Source: Oscillospiraceae bacterium (GTDB lineage Bacteria > Bacillota > Clostridia > Oscillospirales > Ruminococcaceae). From it: a stretch of 6,544 nt of DNA. Positions 1-5,779 of this stretch are shown piece after piece. Both the position numbers and the translations under genes were made by a program. The stretch is from positions 1-6,544 of the forward strand of contig CAAFQL010000329.1 of assembly GCA_900765125.1 (NCBI GenBank), in the 5' to 3' direction. The notes beneath the pieces are model-generated. The model was not told the DNA's origin and did not search any database. It saw nothing but the letters and a program-made list of their open reading frames with translations. Numbering within the stretch: the stretch's first letter is position 1; each line of letters begins with the position of its first letter.

Positions 1-15
1 ACGCTCTTCCGATCT
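1..15 (+). other. Illumina adapter remnant at contig start
   Basis: The first 15 bases, ACGCTCTTCCGATCT, are identical to the 3' end of the Illumina TruSeq P5-side adapter / read 1 primer. The position at the very edge of the sequence fits untrimmed adapter assembled onto a contig end. This stretch should be masked. It also means that the genomic sequence begins at about base 16 and that the gene to its right is cut by the assembly rather than by biology. Confidence 0.93.
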
Positions 16-128
16 AAGTAATGTTTACTATCGTAGATATTCTTCCTCCTGAGGAAATAGCTGCATCTCAGAAACTTGCCGAAAAGCTGGGAATCGACCT
101 GAGAATAAGAGAATATATTGAAGAATAA
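16..128 (+). CDS. C-terminal fragment of an unidentified protein (5' end missing)
   Basis: An open frame enters from the adapter junction and ends at TAA (126-128), giving about 36 visible residues that end in LGIDLRIREYIEE. The composition is protein-like: a short hydrophobic beginning (FTIVDILPPEE) is followed by a charged amphipathic helix, AASQKLAEKLGI. The ATG at 21-23 has no visible ribosome site, because everything upstream is adapter, so it is more likely an internal methionine than a start. I do not recognise the family; the fragment is too short to assign. No clear terminator follows it before the next promoter. It could instead be a chance open frame, but its composition argues mildly for a real gene end. 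Confidence 0.5.
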
Positions 129-171
129 TACGACTTATACAAAAAAATAACACGTAAAATCAAAAAAGCCC

Positions 172-200
172 TTGCATTATCTATTAAATTATAGTATAAT
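172..200 (+). promoter_or_regulatory. Sigma-A type promoter of the zinc-ribbon cluster
   Basis: A -35 box TTGCAT (172-177) and a perfect -10 box TATAAT (195-200) are separated by exactly 17 bp. The surroundings are very AT-rich, as usual for low-GC Firmicute promoters. Transcription would start at about 206-208, leaving a leader of roughly 56 nt before the start codon at 264. A 10-bp palindrome, TATACGTATA (207-216), lies at the predicted start point. This is the only clear promoter seen ahead of the four-gene cluster. Confidence 0.78.
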
Positions 201-225
201 ATTTATTATACGTATATGTAATATA

Positions 226-240
226 GCATCTTTAAGATGC
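226..240. repeat. 15-bp near-perfect palindrome in the leader of the first zinc-ribbon gene
   Basis: GCATCTT (226-232) and AAGATGC (234-240) are perfect inverted arms around one central T. The site is about 20-34 nt downstream of the predicted transcription start and 10 nt upstream of the GGAGG ribosome site. It could be a repressor operator acting as a roadblock, or a weak RNA hairpin (5-bp stem, 5-nt loop). Its role is inferred only from its symmetry and position. Confidence 0.4.
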
Positions 241-250
241 AATATCTTTT

Positions 251-255
251 GGAGG
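251..255 (+). promoter_or_regulatory. Ribosome binding site fixing the start at 264
   Basis: GGAGG lies 8 nt before the ATG at 264. An in-frame ATG at 237 sits inside the leader palindrome, has no ribosome site and would place this GGAGG inside the coding region. The start at 264 is therefore preferred. Confidence 0.87.
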
Positions 256-263
256 TTAATATT

Positions 264-905
264 ATGGCATCATTTTTTGACAAATTTGCAGATAAAGTAA
301 ATGACCTGGGAAATAAGGTCGCTCAGAAAACTACTACTTCAACTGAAAACATCCGTCTATCAAGCTCCGTTAAAGAAGAAGAACGTCAGATAAATGATAT
401 TTACATGACTATAGGTAAGAAATACCGTGAACTTTTCGGATCAAATCCTGCTCCTGAGTTTGCTGAACTCATTGCTGATATTGAAAAACGTGAGATTCTT
501 GTAAATGAATATCGCAAGAAGATCCAGCAGAATAAGGGTAAGACAAACTGCGAAAGCTGCGGATATGAGATAGAAGCTACTGCTCCATTCTGTGCTAAGT
601 GTGGTACTAAAAATCCTATGGCAGAAGAAATAGCACATGCAAAAGCGGAAGCAGAAGCAAAGGCTAAGGCTGAAGCAGAGGCAAAAGCTCAGGCAGCAGC
701 ACAAGCTGCGGCTCAGGCGGCGGAAGCACAGGCGCAAGCAACAGCTGCTGTTAATGCACAGACTGCACAGACTGCTGCTGAAACATCTGCTGCTCCTGTC
801 GATAACACAGCGTCGAAAGACACTACTGTTTTCTGCAAAAACTGCGGCAATGCCATTGCTACCGGAAATGTTTTCTGCACTAACTGCGGTACTCGTGTTG
901 ACTGA
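264..905 (+). CDS. Soluble double zinc-ribbon protein with helical Ala-rich spacer
   Basis: This is a 213-residue protein of unknown function with no membrane segment or signal peptide, so it is probably cytoplasmic. Residues about 1-92 are charged and helical, with likely coiled-coil character (KEEERQINDIY, then ADIEKREILVNEYRKKIQQ). A first zinc ribbon follows with C96, C99, C110 and C113 (CxxC-x10-CxxC). Residues about 120-175 are an Ala/Glu/Lys/Gln-rich low-complexity spacer. A second zinc ribbon closes the protein with C191, C194, C205 and C208, in the same CxxC-x10-CxxC spacing. Such short ribbons bind structural zinc and usually mediate protein or nucleic-acid contacts rather than catalysis. 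The gene follows a consensus promoter and is itself followed by a terminator hairpin, so it may be made in excess of the membrane proteins downstream. The start at 264 is set by GGAGG at 251-255. The zinc ribbons are certain from the motifs; the function is not known. Confidence 0.92.
   Translation: MASFFDKFADKVNDLGNKVAQKTTTSTENIRLSSSVKEEERQINDIYMTIGKKYRELFGSNPAPEFAELIADIEKREILVNEYRKKIQQNKGKTNCESCGYEIEATAPFCAKCGTKNPMAEEIAHAKAEAEAKAKAEAEAKAQAAAQAAAQAAEAQAQATAAVNAQTAQTAAETSAAPVDNTASKDTTVFCKNCGNAIATGNVFCTNCGTRVD
621..788 (+). repeat. Imperfect GCA/GAA/AAA codon repeat encoding the Ala-rich spacer
   Basis: The DNA between the two zinc ribbons is an irregular run of GCA, GCT, GAA, AAG and CAG codons. 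It encodes AEAEAKAKAEAEAKAQAAAQ and then Ala/Gln-rich sequence that loses its charges towards the C-terminal side. The first part alternates Glu and Lys, a pattern that favours a stable single helix. The degenerate repeat could vary in length between strains by slippage. Confidence 0.7.
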
Positions 906-921
906 TAATATTTGAAATCAC

Positions 922-960
922 ACGCCGTTTTGCCCTGAAAGGCGAAACGGCGTTTCTTTT
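922..960 (+). terminator. Intrinsic terminator or attenuator after the first zinc-ribbon gene
   Basis: The arms 923-934 (CGCCGTTTTGCC) and 941-952 (GGCGAAACGGCG) pair over 12 bp with one G-U and a 6-nt loop, CTGAAA. The outer A922/T953 adds one more pair. A T-rich tail, TTTCTTTT (953-960), follows directly. This is a textbook Rho-independent signal, starting 16 nt after the stop codon. The next gene's ribosome site begins only about 2 nt after the T-tract, so there is no room for a promoter between them. It probably acts as a partial terminator that lowers expression of the downstream genes. Confidence 0.88.
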
Positions 961-974
961 GAAAGGATAATTTT

Positions 975-1823
975 ATGAAATCTTGTAAAAATTGTGGTGC
1001 AGAACTTTCAGATAAGGCTGTTATCTGTACTGAATGCGGCGAAGTTCAAAATACTTCTGATAACACTGCATCAGACGATGGATTTTTTTCAATGCCATAT
1101 CTCTCAGCTGCTCCTCCTGTAAACAATAAGAACAGCAAAAAAGATACTTCTACAGAAACTGAGAAAAGCTCACCTGTTTCCAGTAAATCAGTAAAAACAG
1201 AGGAAATCATAGATGATAAACTCATTGACCCTTTGGAAAGAGCTTTTGCTAAGAGAGACAAACGTAATAAGATCATAAGAATTATAGCTATTGTGATAGC
1301 TTGTGTTATTCTTATTTCTGTTGGTGCGTATTTCATTTTCAGAAACAAGGGTTATTACCGTACACTTGAAAATTACATTGACGGACGTACAAGTTCCGGA
1401 GGAACTAAGTATTTATCCATCGTTCCCGAGCTTTATCTTATAAATGCAGAATCTCTTTACAGTATGAAGAGACCTGATATAAAAAAGAATACAGGAAATT
1501 ATCTTGAATATGTTGAGGGACAGTTGGAAGCTAATTACGGCAACGGTCTTTCCCTAACATACAAAATTACGTCAGAACGTACTGTGGAGGACAAGGGTTC
1601 TCTTGAAACAATAGAAAACACCATTCTTTCTACCTACAGTACCGATGTAAATATTTCCGAAGCAGCTTATGTAAATATACGCCTTACTACAAAAGGCTCT
1701 GTTACTCAGTCAAGTGAGAATATGTCCCTTACATTCTACAAGTATGATGGTGATTGGTATTGTCTTGACGCTATGGAAGTCATCCAGTTTGCTTGCGAAA
1801 ATGCAGGATATAATTTATGGTAA
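975..1823 (+). CDS. Membrane-anchored zinc-ribbon protein with extracytoplasmic domain
   Basis: This is a 282-residue protein. The N-terminus holds one zinc ribbon with C4, C7, C18 and C21 (the same CxxC-x10-CxxC spacing as the upstream protein). A Ser/Thr/Lys-rich disordered linker runs from about 25 to 95. A basic stretch, AKRDKRNK, leads into one transmembrane helix at about 100-122. Residues about 127-282 then lie outside the cell. The outer domain ends in alternating beta-strand-like segments with the sequence YKYDGDWYCLDAM, a pattern typical of NTF2-like/DUF4878-type folds, and has two cysteines (C263, C274). The layout recalls TcaA-like proteins, with a cytoplasmic zinc ribbon, a single helix and outer domains; this is a resemblance of architecture, not a proven homology. 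The ribosome site AAAGGA (962-967) precedes the ATG. The gene is co-directional with the next gene at a 14-nt spacing. Function unknown. Confidence 0.9.
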   Translation: MKSCKNCGAELSDKAVICTECGEVQNTSDNTASDDGFFSMPYLSAAPPVNNKNSKKDTSTETEKSSPVSSKSVKTEEIIDDKLIDPLERAFAKRDKRNKIIRIIAIVIACVILISVGAYFIFRNKGYYRTLENYIDGRTSSGGTKYLSIVPELYLINAESLYSMKRPDIKKNTGNYLEYVEGQLEANYGNGLSLTYKITSERTVEDKGSLETIENTILSTYSTDVNISEAAYVNIRLTTKGSVTQSSENMSLTFYKYDGDWYCLDAMEVIQFACENAGYNLW

Positions 1824-1837
1824 AGGAGTAGTGAATT

Positions 1838-2464
1838 ATGGGAAAAAGAAATAAGCCAAAAAATAAACTTTTAATTGCAGGAATTTCTATGACAGCTGCT
1901 GCTGTTTTAATTATAGGCGGCGGAATATTTATGCTTATAAGAGGAAATGACGAAGAAGTAATGACTCCTGGAAATTTTGCCGCTGTAGGAGAAGAGGACT
2001 CTGCTACAGCCTGTCAGAATCTTATATCTGAATATTACTCTGCAATTATGGGTGAAAATGGTGAAGAACTTTATAAACTTATGGCTCCTCCTGAATACTG
2101 GACATACTATATGGAGACATACAGCAAAACCGAAGCAGAAGTCATTGAAACATATAATGACGCTATAAACAATACAAAGGCTAACTGGAATGCACAATGC
2201 GGAAGCAATGCCAAGGTTTCGTTTAAAATAGTTTCCTCCGGCGATCAGACTGAAGAATTCTTAAAAGAGTGGAATGAAAGTATGGGATCTATTGTGGGAA
2301 TCGGTAAACTTAATGCGGAAGAAGCTATCACATTGAACGTTGAACAGACTGTCACAGGCAGCAGCGGTTCTATTGAATCCAACAACACTCCTACACTTAT
2401 TAAGGTAAACAGCAAATGGTATATTCTTGATGAGGGTACAAACGGTGAGAAAGGTGCTGAGTAA
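1838..2464 (+). CDS. Single-pass membrane protein with NTF2-like outer domain
   Basis: This is a 208-residue protein. A very basic N-terminus (MGKRNKPKNK) is followed by one hydrophobic helix at about 11-34. Because there is no lipobox cysteine, this looks like a signal anchor rather than a lipoprotein signal. An acidic linker follows, then an extracytoplasmic domain of about 150 residues. It starts with an amphipathic helix, CQNLISEYYSAI, and ends with a strand pair closing on IKVNSKWYILDEG. The same order of elements and the WY-x-LD ending occur in the outer domain of the preceding protein, so the two are likely paralogous NTF2-like modules. There is no zinc ribbon here. The ribosome site AAGGAG (1823-1828) overlaps the stop codon of the previous gene, and the start is 9 nt after it. 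The stop abuts the next gene's ATG. The call rests on topology and pattern; no specific function is recognised. Confidence 0.88.
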   Translation: MGKRNKPKNKLLIAGISMTAAAVLIIGGGIFMLIRGNDEEVMTPGNFAAVGEEDSATACQNLISEYYSAIMGENGEELYKLMAPPEYWTYYMETYSKTEAEVIETYNDAINNTKANWNAQCGSNAKVSFKIVSSGDQTEEFLKEWNESMGSIVGIGKLNAEEAITLNVEQTVTGSSGSIESNNTPTLIKVNSKWYILDEGTNGEKGAE

Positions 2465-3109
2465 ATGGAATTCAAGTCAGAAAGTAAATTAAAAAGAAAA
2501 ACAAATTTAAATCCTGCCAGCTATTTTTTAAGATTCCTTGCAGTCCCCTTCGGACTTTTAATGTGCTATGGTGCATTTCAAAAGCTTTCTATGGTGAATA
2601 TGTCATTGTCTATTGACCACTGGGGCACTCTAGTTACAGGTATCATATTAACAGCAGCACCGTTCATTATGAATCGTTTTTTATCGATCATTCTTATAGG
2701 TATGGGCACTTTTACGGTTGTAAATCTATTTCATCCTGATACACAGAGCTGGCTTAATTTAGTACTGTTCATTGCTGTTACGCTGCTGCTTTTTAAGCCT
2801 TATAAAATATGGCTTAGAATAATCATTCAGCTGATGTGTCTGGGAATAATTGCTTCCTGCCTTTATTATGTGTATCAAGAATTCTATAAAGGCATTGAAC
2901 ATTTTGTTATTACAGGCAAGCTTACAGACAGTTTCCTTTCCAATCGTATAAAAACTTATCTGCCCGGTGATTTCTCCTACTATATGTGCATTGTATTTAT
3001 TGTTATTTCCATAAGACAATATATACCAATTAAGAAACAGCCTATAGTACAAAATAATCATAATTCTTCAAAAACAGATGAATCCAATACGGATCTTTGG
3101 GGTTATTGA
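2465..3109 (+). CDS. Polytopic membrane protein of unknown function
   Basis: This is a 214-residue, strongly hydrophobic protein with about six predicted membrane segments: roughly 20-37, 54-70, 72-89, 95-110, 116-137 and 170-187. The Lys/Arg-rich N-terminus (KSESKLKRKTNLN) and the hydrophilic C-terminal tail (about 188-214, Asn/Ser-rich) are both expected in the cytoplasm. A soluble loop of about 30 residues lies between the fifth and sixth segments. No transporter or enzyme signature is visible, and I do not recognise the family. The ATG follows the upstream TAA directly with no gap. Its ribosome site would be a weak AAAGG inside the previous gene, so translation is probably coupled to that gene. 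This suggests that the two membrane proteins are made in step and may form a complex. A terminator follows 14 nt after the stop. Confidence 0.87.
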   Translation: MEFKSESKLKRKTNLNPASYFLRFLAVPFGLLMCYGAFQKLSMVNMSLSIDHWGTLVTGIILTAAPFIMNRFLSIILIGMGTFTVVNLFHPDTQSWLNLVLFIAVTLLLFKPYKIWLRIIIQLMCLGIIASCLYYVYQEFYKGIEHFVITGKLTDSFLSNRIKTYLPGDFSYYMCIVFIVISIRQYIPIKKQPIVQNNHNSSKTDESNTDLWGY

Positions 3110-3123
3110 TTTACTTTTTAATT

Positions 3124-3171
3124 AGAACAGAGAATAATTATACTTGTGATATTTTATTCTCTGTTCTTTTT
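3124..3171 (+). terminator. Intrinsic terminator of the zinc-ribbon/membrane cluster
   Basis: AGAACAGAGAATAA (3124-3137) and TTATTCTCTGTTCT (3154-3167) form a perfect 14-bp stem. The loop has 16 nt, and the T-run continues to 3171. The hairpin lies just after the polytopic membrane protein gene and before the two-component promoter region, so it marks the end of the first transcription unit. The stem is AU-rich and the loop is long, so termination may be incomplete. Confidence 0.8.
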
Positions 3172-3180
3172 AATATTATT

Positions 3181-3207
3181 TTAAGACTCATTATTTATAA
3201 TTATAAT
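3181..3207 (+). promoter_or_regulatory. Probable promoter of the two-component operon
   Basis: A perfect -10 hexamer, TATAAT, lies at 3202-3207. The -35 is poor: TTAAGA (3181-3186) at 15 bp, or TTTTAA (3179-3184) at 17 bp. A good -10 with a weak -35 is common for promoters that need an activator, such as an autoregulated response regulator, but the sequence does not prove this. The leader would be about 65 nt. It contains an imperfect tandem heptamer (TATTTTG/TATTTGG, 3226-3239) that could be a regulator site or mere AT-richness. Confidence 0.48.
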
Positions 3208-3265
3208 AGGGCAATGCTGCACAGATATTTTGTATTTGGATGTGACACTGCCTTAAAATTAAAGT

Positions 3266-3270
3266 GGAGG
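3266..3270 (+). promoter_or_regulatory. Ribosome binding site fixing the regulator start at 3279
   Basis: GGAGG lies 8 nt before the ATG at 3279. An in-frame ATG at 3264 overlaps this site and would add five residues (MEAFI) before the conserved receiver start MKILIVEDE. The later start is therefore chosen. Confidence 0.88.
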
Positions 3271-3278
3271 CGTTTATT

Positions 3279-3953
3279 ATGAAGATCTTAATTGTTGAGG
3301 ATGAACTTGCTCTGTCAGAGGCTCTTACAGAGATATTAAAGCGAAATCAATATAACGTGGATACAGTAGATAATGGTGAAGACGGTCTTGAATATGCTCT
3401 GACCGGTCTTTATGACTGTATTATTTTGGATATCATGCTTCCGATAATGGACGGATTAAATGTTTTAAAACAGCTTCGTAAAAGTAGGATCTCAACTCCT
3501 GTAATGCTTCTTACTGCTAAATCAGATATAGACGACAAGATAAATGGTCTTGACTGTGGTGCTGATGACTATCTTACCAAACCATTTGTTACAGGAGAAC
3601 TTCTTGCACGTATACGTGCTCTTACACGGCGTACAGGTGAAGTGAATGTTGATGCTTACGATTTTCATGGTCTTTCCCTTAACAAAAATACTTATATGCT
3701 TTCATATAAAGATCAAAGCGTCAATCTTAGCCTGAAGGAATACCAAATAATGGAAATACTTATTATGAACCCCAATCAGATAATTACAAAAGAACGTTTT
3801 ATTGAGAAAATATGGGGGTTTGAAAGCGATGTGGAATATAATAATATTGAAGTTTATATTTCATTTCTGCGAAAGAAGATCCAGTCAATAAATTCCGATG
3901 CAAATATTTTCACTGCTCGTGGCGTGGGATATTATCTGGAGGAAAAATCATGA
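3279..3953 (+). CDS. OmpR/PhoB-family DNA-binding response regulator
   Basis: This is a 224-residue cytoplasmic transcription factor of the normal family length. The receiver domain (about 1-118) keeps all key residues: acidic pocket E7 and D8, phospho-acceptor D51 in LDIMLPIMDG, T79 in LLTAK, and K101 in YLTKPF. A winged-helix DNA-binding domain (about 125-221) follows, with the typical NLSLKEYQIMEIL start, a recognition-helix region around VEYNNIEVYISFLRKK, and the wing motif ARGVGYYL. Phosphorylation by the partner kinase should promote dimerisation and binding to tandem sites. The gene overlaps the kinase gene by 4 nt (ATGA), the usual sign of a co-translated regulator-sensor pair. The targets are unknown; candidates are its own promoter and the membrane cluster directly upstream. 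Subfamily names such as VanR-like cannot be assigned from the sequence alone. Confidence 0.97.
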   Translation: MKILIVEDELALSEALTEILKRNQYNVDTVDNGEDGLEYALTGLYDCIILDIMLPIMDGLNVLKQLRKSRISTPVMLLTAKSDIDDKINGLDCGADDYLTKPFVTGELLARIRALTRRTGEVNVDAYDFHGLSLNKNTYMLSYKDQSVNLSLKEYQIMEILIMNPNQIITKERFIEKIWGFESDVEYNNIEVYISFLRKKIQSINSDANIFTARGVGYYLEEKS

Positions 3954-5770
3954 TAAAGGGTATTCGTAGAAACTTTATAAAAATAACTATGACCATGCTT
4001 ACACTGGTGCTTATCATTCCTTTGGCTGCGCTTAATATAATCACTGCTGTACTTACTTATAACAGCAACAAACAGCTTCTCAATCAGATAGCTCAGAACG
4101 AAATACATATTATTTCTCCTCAAAATAATAAACACAACGGTCCTCCCCCTGATGAAAATTTTGTAGGAGTCGGAAAACAGCAGCATACAACTCCCCCTTT
4201 ATCTTCATTTACAACCACAACAACTTCACCTGCTTCTACTATAAATACTACTGTAACCACTACTGTTAAGGCTCAGTCCCATTACAATGACAATGAAAGC
4301 AAACATACATCTCCCACAAAAATATCTGATACCGATATTCAAACTACCGTTCCTGAGTCAACAGGTACTCTTACAAGCATCATCATCAATTCACGAACTA
4401 TACCTCCTCAGCCTCCGGACTGGGGTAATGCCAGACCACAGCCGCCTATAGATCCTGAACCGAATGTGAGCCACACACGTCCTTCTAAGCCTGATTTCTG
4501 GGAACCTGTGAATTCATATACTGACAAACCATGGAATAACTTCTACAATGATTATGGTGCTGTTATGATCTCTCCTATAAATATCAATCTTATTGCTTTA
4601 AATGTTTCAGCAAGTTTTACTTCCAGCTCAACAACAACTACTACTACAACTAATGTCACCATCCCAACAAATGCATCTTCTGATGTTCCTGAGCCAAATT
4701 CTGAATCTAAACAAAGAGTTATTGCAAAAAAACAATTCAACAGAGAATTCATAGGACATAAGCCGCCTGATATGAATTCATCAAATACTATTGACCATTT
4801 TATCGTTTACCTTAATAAAGATGGTGTTGTTACAGATGTACACGGCACTGATGACTACAGTATTCAGAACTGTACTGAGCTTATTGAAAATATAAATAAA
4901 AGCTCAAAGATAGACGGATACTATAATTCATTGCAATATGTAAAGAAAAATTATACTGAAGGTTCTATTGTAGTATTTTCAAACCGCAAATCTGATATTG
5001 ATATGATGAAAAAAATTTTCTTTGTCAGTATTGGGGTATTTGTTCTTATGGAAGGAATAGTATTTATACTTACAAGAATACTTACTCAAAGAGCTATGCG
5101 TCCCATGCAAATTTCATATGAGAAACAACAGCAATTTATATCAGATGCCGGTCATGAGCTTAAAACTCCTCTTACAGTTATTTCTGCAAATGCTGATATT
5201 TTATTTGATGAAATTGGTGAAAATAAGTGGCTTTCGTATATAAAAAGTCAGACTGAAAGAATGAGAATACTGGTTCAGGAAATGCTCGACCTTACCAAAT
5301 TCAGCTATACAGAGGATCATATAGCTCAGAGTCGATTTAATATAAGCAGCCTTATTGAGAATGTTGCACTTCCATTTGAATGTCAGGCATTTGAACAGAA
5401 AAAAAACTTCCATATTGAGATTGAACCTAATATTGAATTTTTAGGAAACACTGAACGAATTCGCCGAATGGTCAGTATTTTCATTGATAACGCATTTAAA
5501 TACAGCAATGAAAGCGGTACTATAAAAATTCAGTTAAAAACTGAAAACGGAAAAAAGATACTCAGTATCTACAATACCGGTATTGGCATTGAAAAGGGAG
5601 AAGAAGAAAAGATTTTTGAAAGATTTTATCGAAGTGATTCTTCACGCTCTGTTCAAGGTGGTTATGGCCTTGGACTCGCTATTGCAAAAAGCATTGCTGA
5701 CCAACATGATATCAAAATTCAGGTTCAGACTGAACCGGGTCAATGGATAAGTTTTAATTTGACTTTATAA
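3950..5770 (+). CDS. Sensor histidine kinase with long Thr/Pro-rich outer region
   Basis: This is a 606-residue membrane kinase that partners the regulator. Membrane helix 1 lies at about 12-36 and helix 2 at about 354-377. The roughly 315 residues between them are extracytoplasmic. They comprise Pro-rich and Thr-rich linkers (T88-T92, T228-T234), a Pro/Trp-rich part (about 151-200), and a probably folded segment near the membrane (about 260-350, including HFIVYLNKDGVV and GSIVVFSNRKSD). Inside the cell there is no room for a HAMP domain. A short linker leads straight to the dimerisation/phospho-acceptor helix, with H402 in DAGHELKTPLT. The ATPase domain has N514 in the N box (FIDNAFKYS), NTGIGI (542-547) in place of the usual DxGxG, an F box IFERFYRSD, and a G2 box GYGLGLAIAK. 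Ribosome site TGGAGG (3937-3942). The catalytic parts look active; the signal is unknown. Typical relatives have an outer region of only about 100-150 residues, so most of the extra length is the low-complexity insert. Confidence 0.95.
   Translation: MIKGIRRNFIKITMTMLTLVLIIPLAALNIITAVLTYNSNKQLLNQIAQNEIHIISPQNNKHNGPPPDENFVGVGKQQHTTPPLSSFTTTTTSPASTINTTVTTTVKAQSHYNDNESKHTSPTKISDTDIQTTVPESTGTLTSIIINSRTIPPQPPDWGNARPQPPIDPEPNVSHTRPSKPDFWEPVNSYTDKPWNNFYNDYGAVMISPININLIALNVSASFTSSSTTTTTTTNVTIPTNASSDVPEPNSESKQRVIAKKQFNREFIGHKPPDMNSSNTIDHFIVYLNKDGVVTDVHGTDDYSIQNCTELIENINKSSKIDGYYNSLQYVKKNYTEGSIVVFSNRKSDIDMMKKIFFVSIGVFVLMEGIVFILTRILTQRAMRPMQISYEKQQQFISDAGHELKTPLTVISANADILFDEIGENKWLSYIKSQTERMRILVQEMLDLTKFSYTEDHIAQSRFNISSLIENVALPFECQAFEQKKNFHIEIEPNIEFLGNTERIRRMVSIFIDNAFKYSNESGTIKIQLKTENGKKILSIYNTGIGIEKGEEEKIFERFYRSDSSRSVQGGYGLGLAIAKSIADQHDIKIQVQTEPGQWISFNLTL
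4211..4651 (+). repeat. Low-complexity coding tract for Thr/Pro-rich linkers
   Basis: Two ACN-codon runs (4211-4225, five Thr; 4631-4651, seven Thr) bracket a Pro/Ser/Thr-rich region within the kinase gene. The second run, preceded by Ser codons, contains ACA ACA ACT ACT ACT ACA ACT. Thr-rich stretches like these resemble the flexible linkers of secreted proteins in Ruminococcus-type bacteria and are unusual inside a sensor kinase. Synonymous codons are mixed, which suggests selection at the protein level rather than recent slippage. Confidence 0.65.
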
Positions 5771-5779
5771 ATAAAAAGC

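Noticed and set aside
129..171. A-rich stretch after the first partial gene, considered as a terminator.
   Set aside because: There are A-runs but no stem of useful length on either strand.
237..263. Nine-residue N-terminal extension of the first zinc-ribbon protein from the ATG at 237.
   Set aside because: That ATG has no ribosome site and lies within the leader palindrome. GGAGG at 251-255 is ideally spaced for the ATG at 264.
898..909. TTGACT and GATAAT at the end of the first zinc-ribbon gene as a promoter for the downstream genes.
   Set aside because: The two boxes are adjacent, not 16-18 bp apart, and neither has a matching partner at the correct distance.
637..915. Plus-strand open frame of about 92 residues, rich in Arg, Lys, Leu and Gln, overlapping the first zinc-ribbon gene.
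   Set aside because: It is a frame shadow of the GCA/GAA codon repeat, with no ribosome site and unnatural composition.
3210..3252. Possible leader stem GGCAATG/CACTGCC before the response regulator, considered as a riboswitch or attenuator.
   Set aside because: There are only six pairs with an internal mismatch and a 29-nt loop, no T-run, and no known riboswitch core.
3097..3282. Small open frame of about 61 residues between the polytopic protein and the response regulator.
   Set aside because: It runs through the terminator hairpin and the promoter region, and I see no ribosome site for it; it is intergenic AT-rich sequence.
4211..4651. Thr-codon runs considered as a CRISPR-like or phase-variable repeat.
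   Set aside because: There are no regular repeat-spacer units. Synonymous codons are mixed, so slippage-driven switching is unlikely; it is a coding linker.
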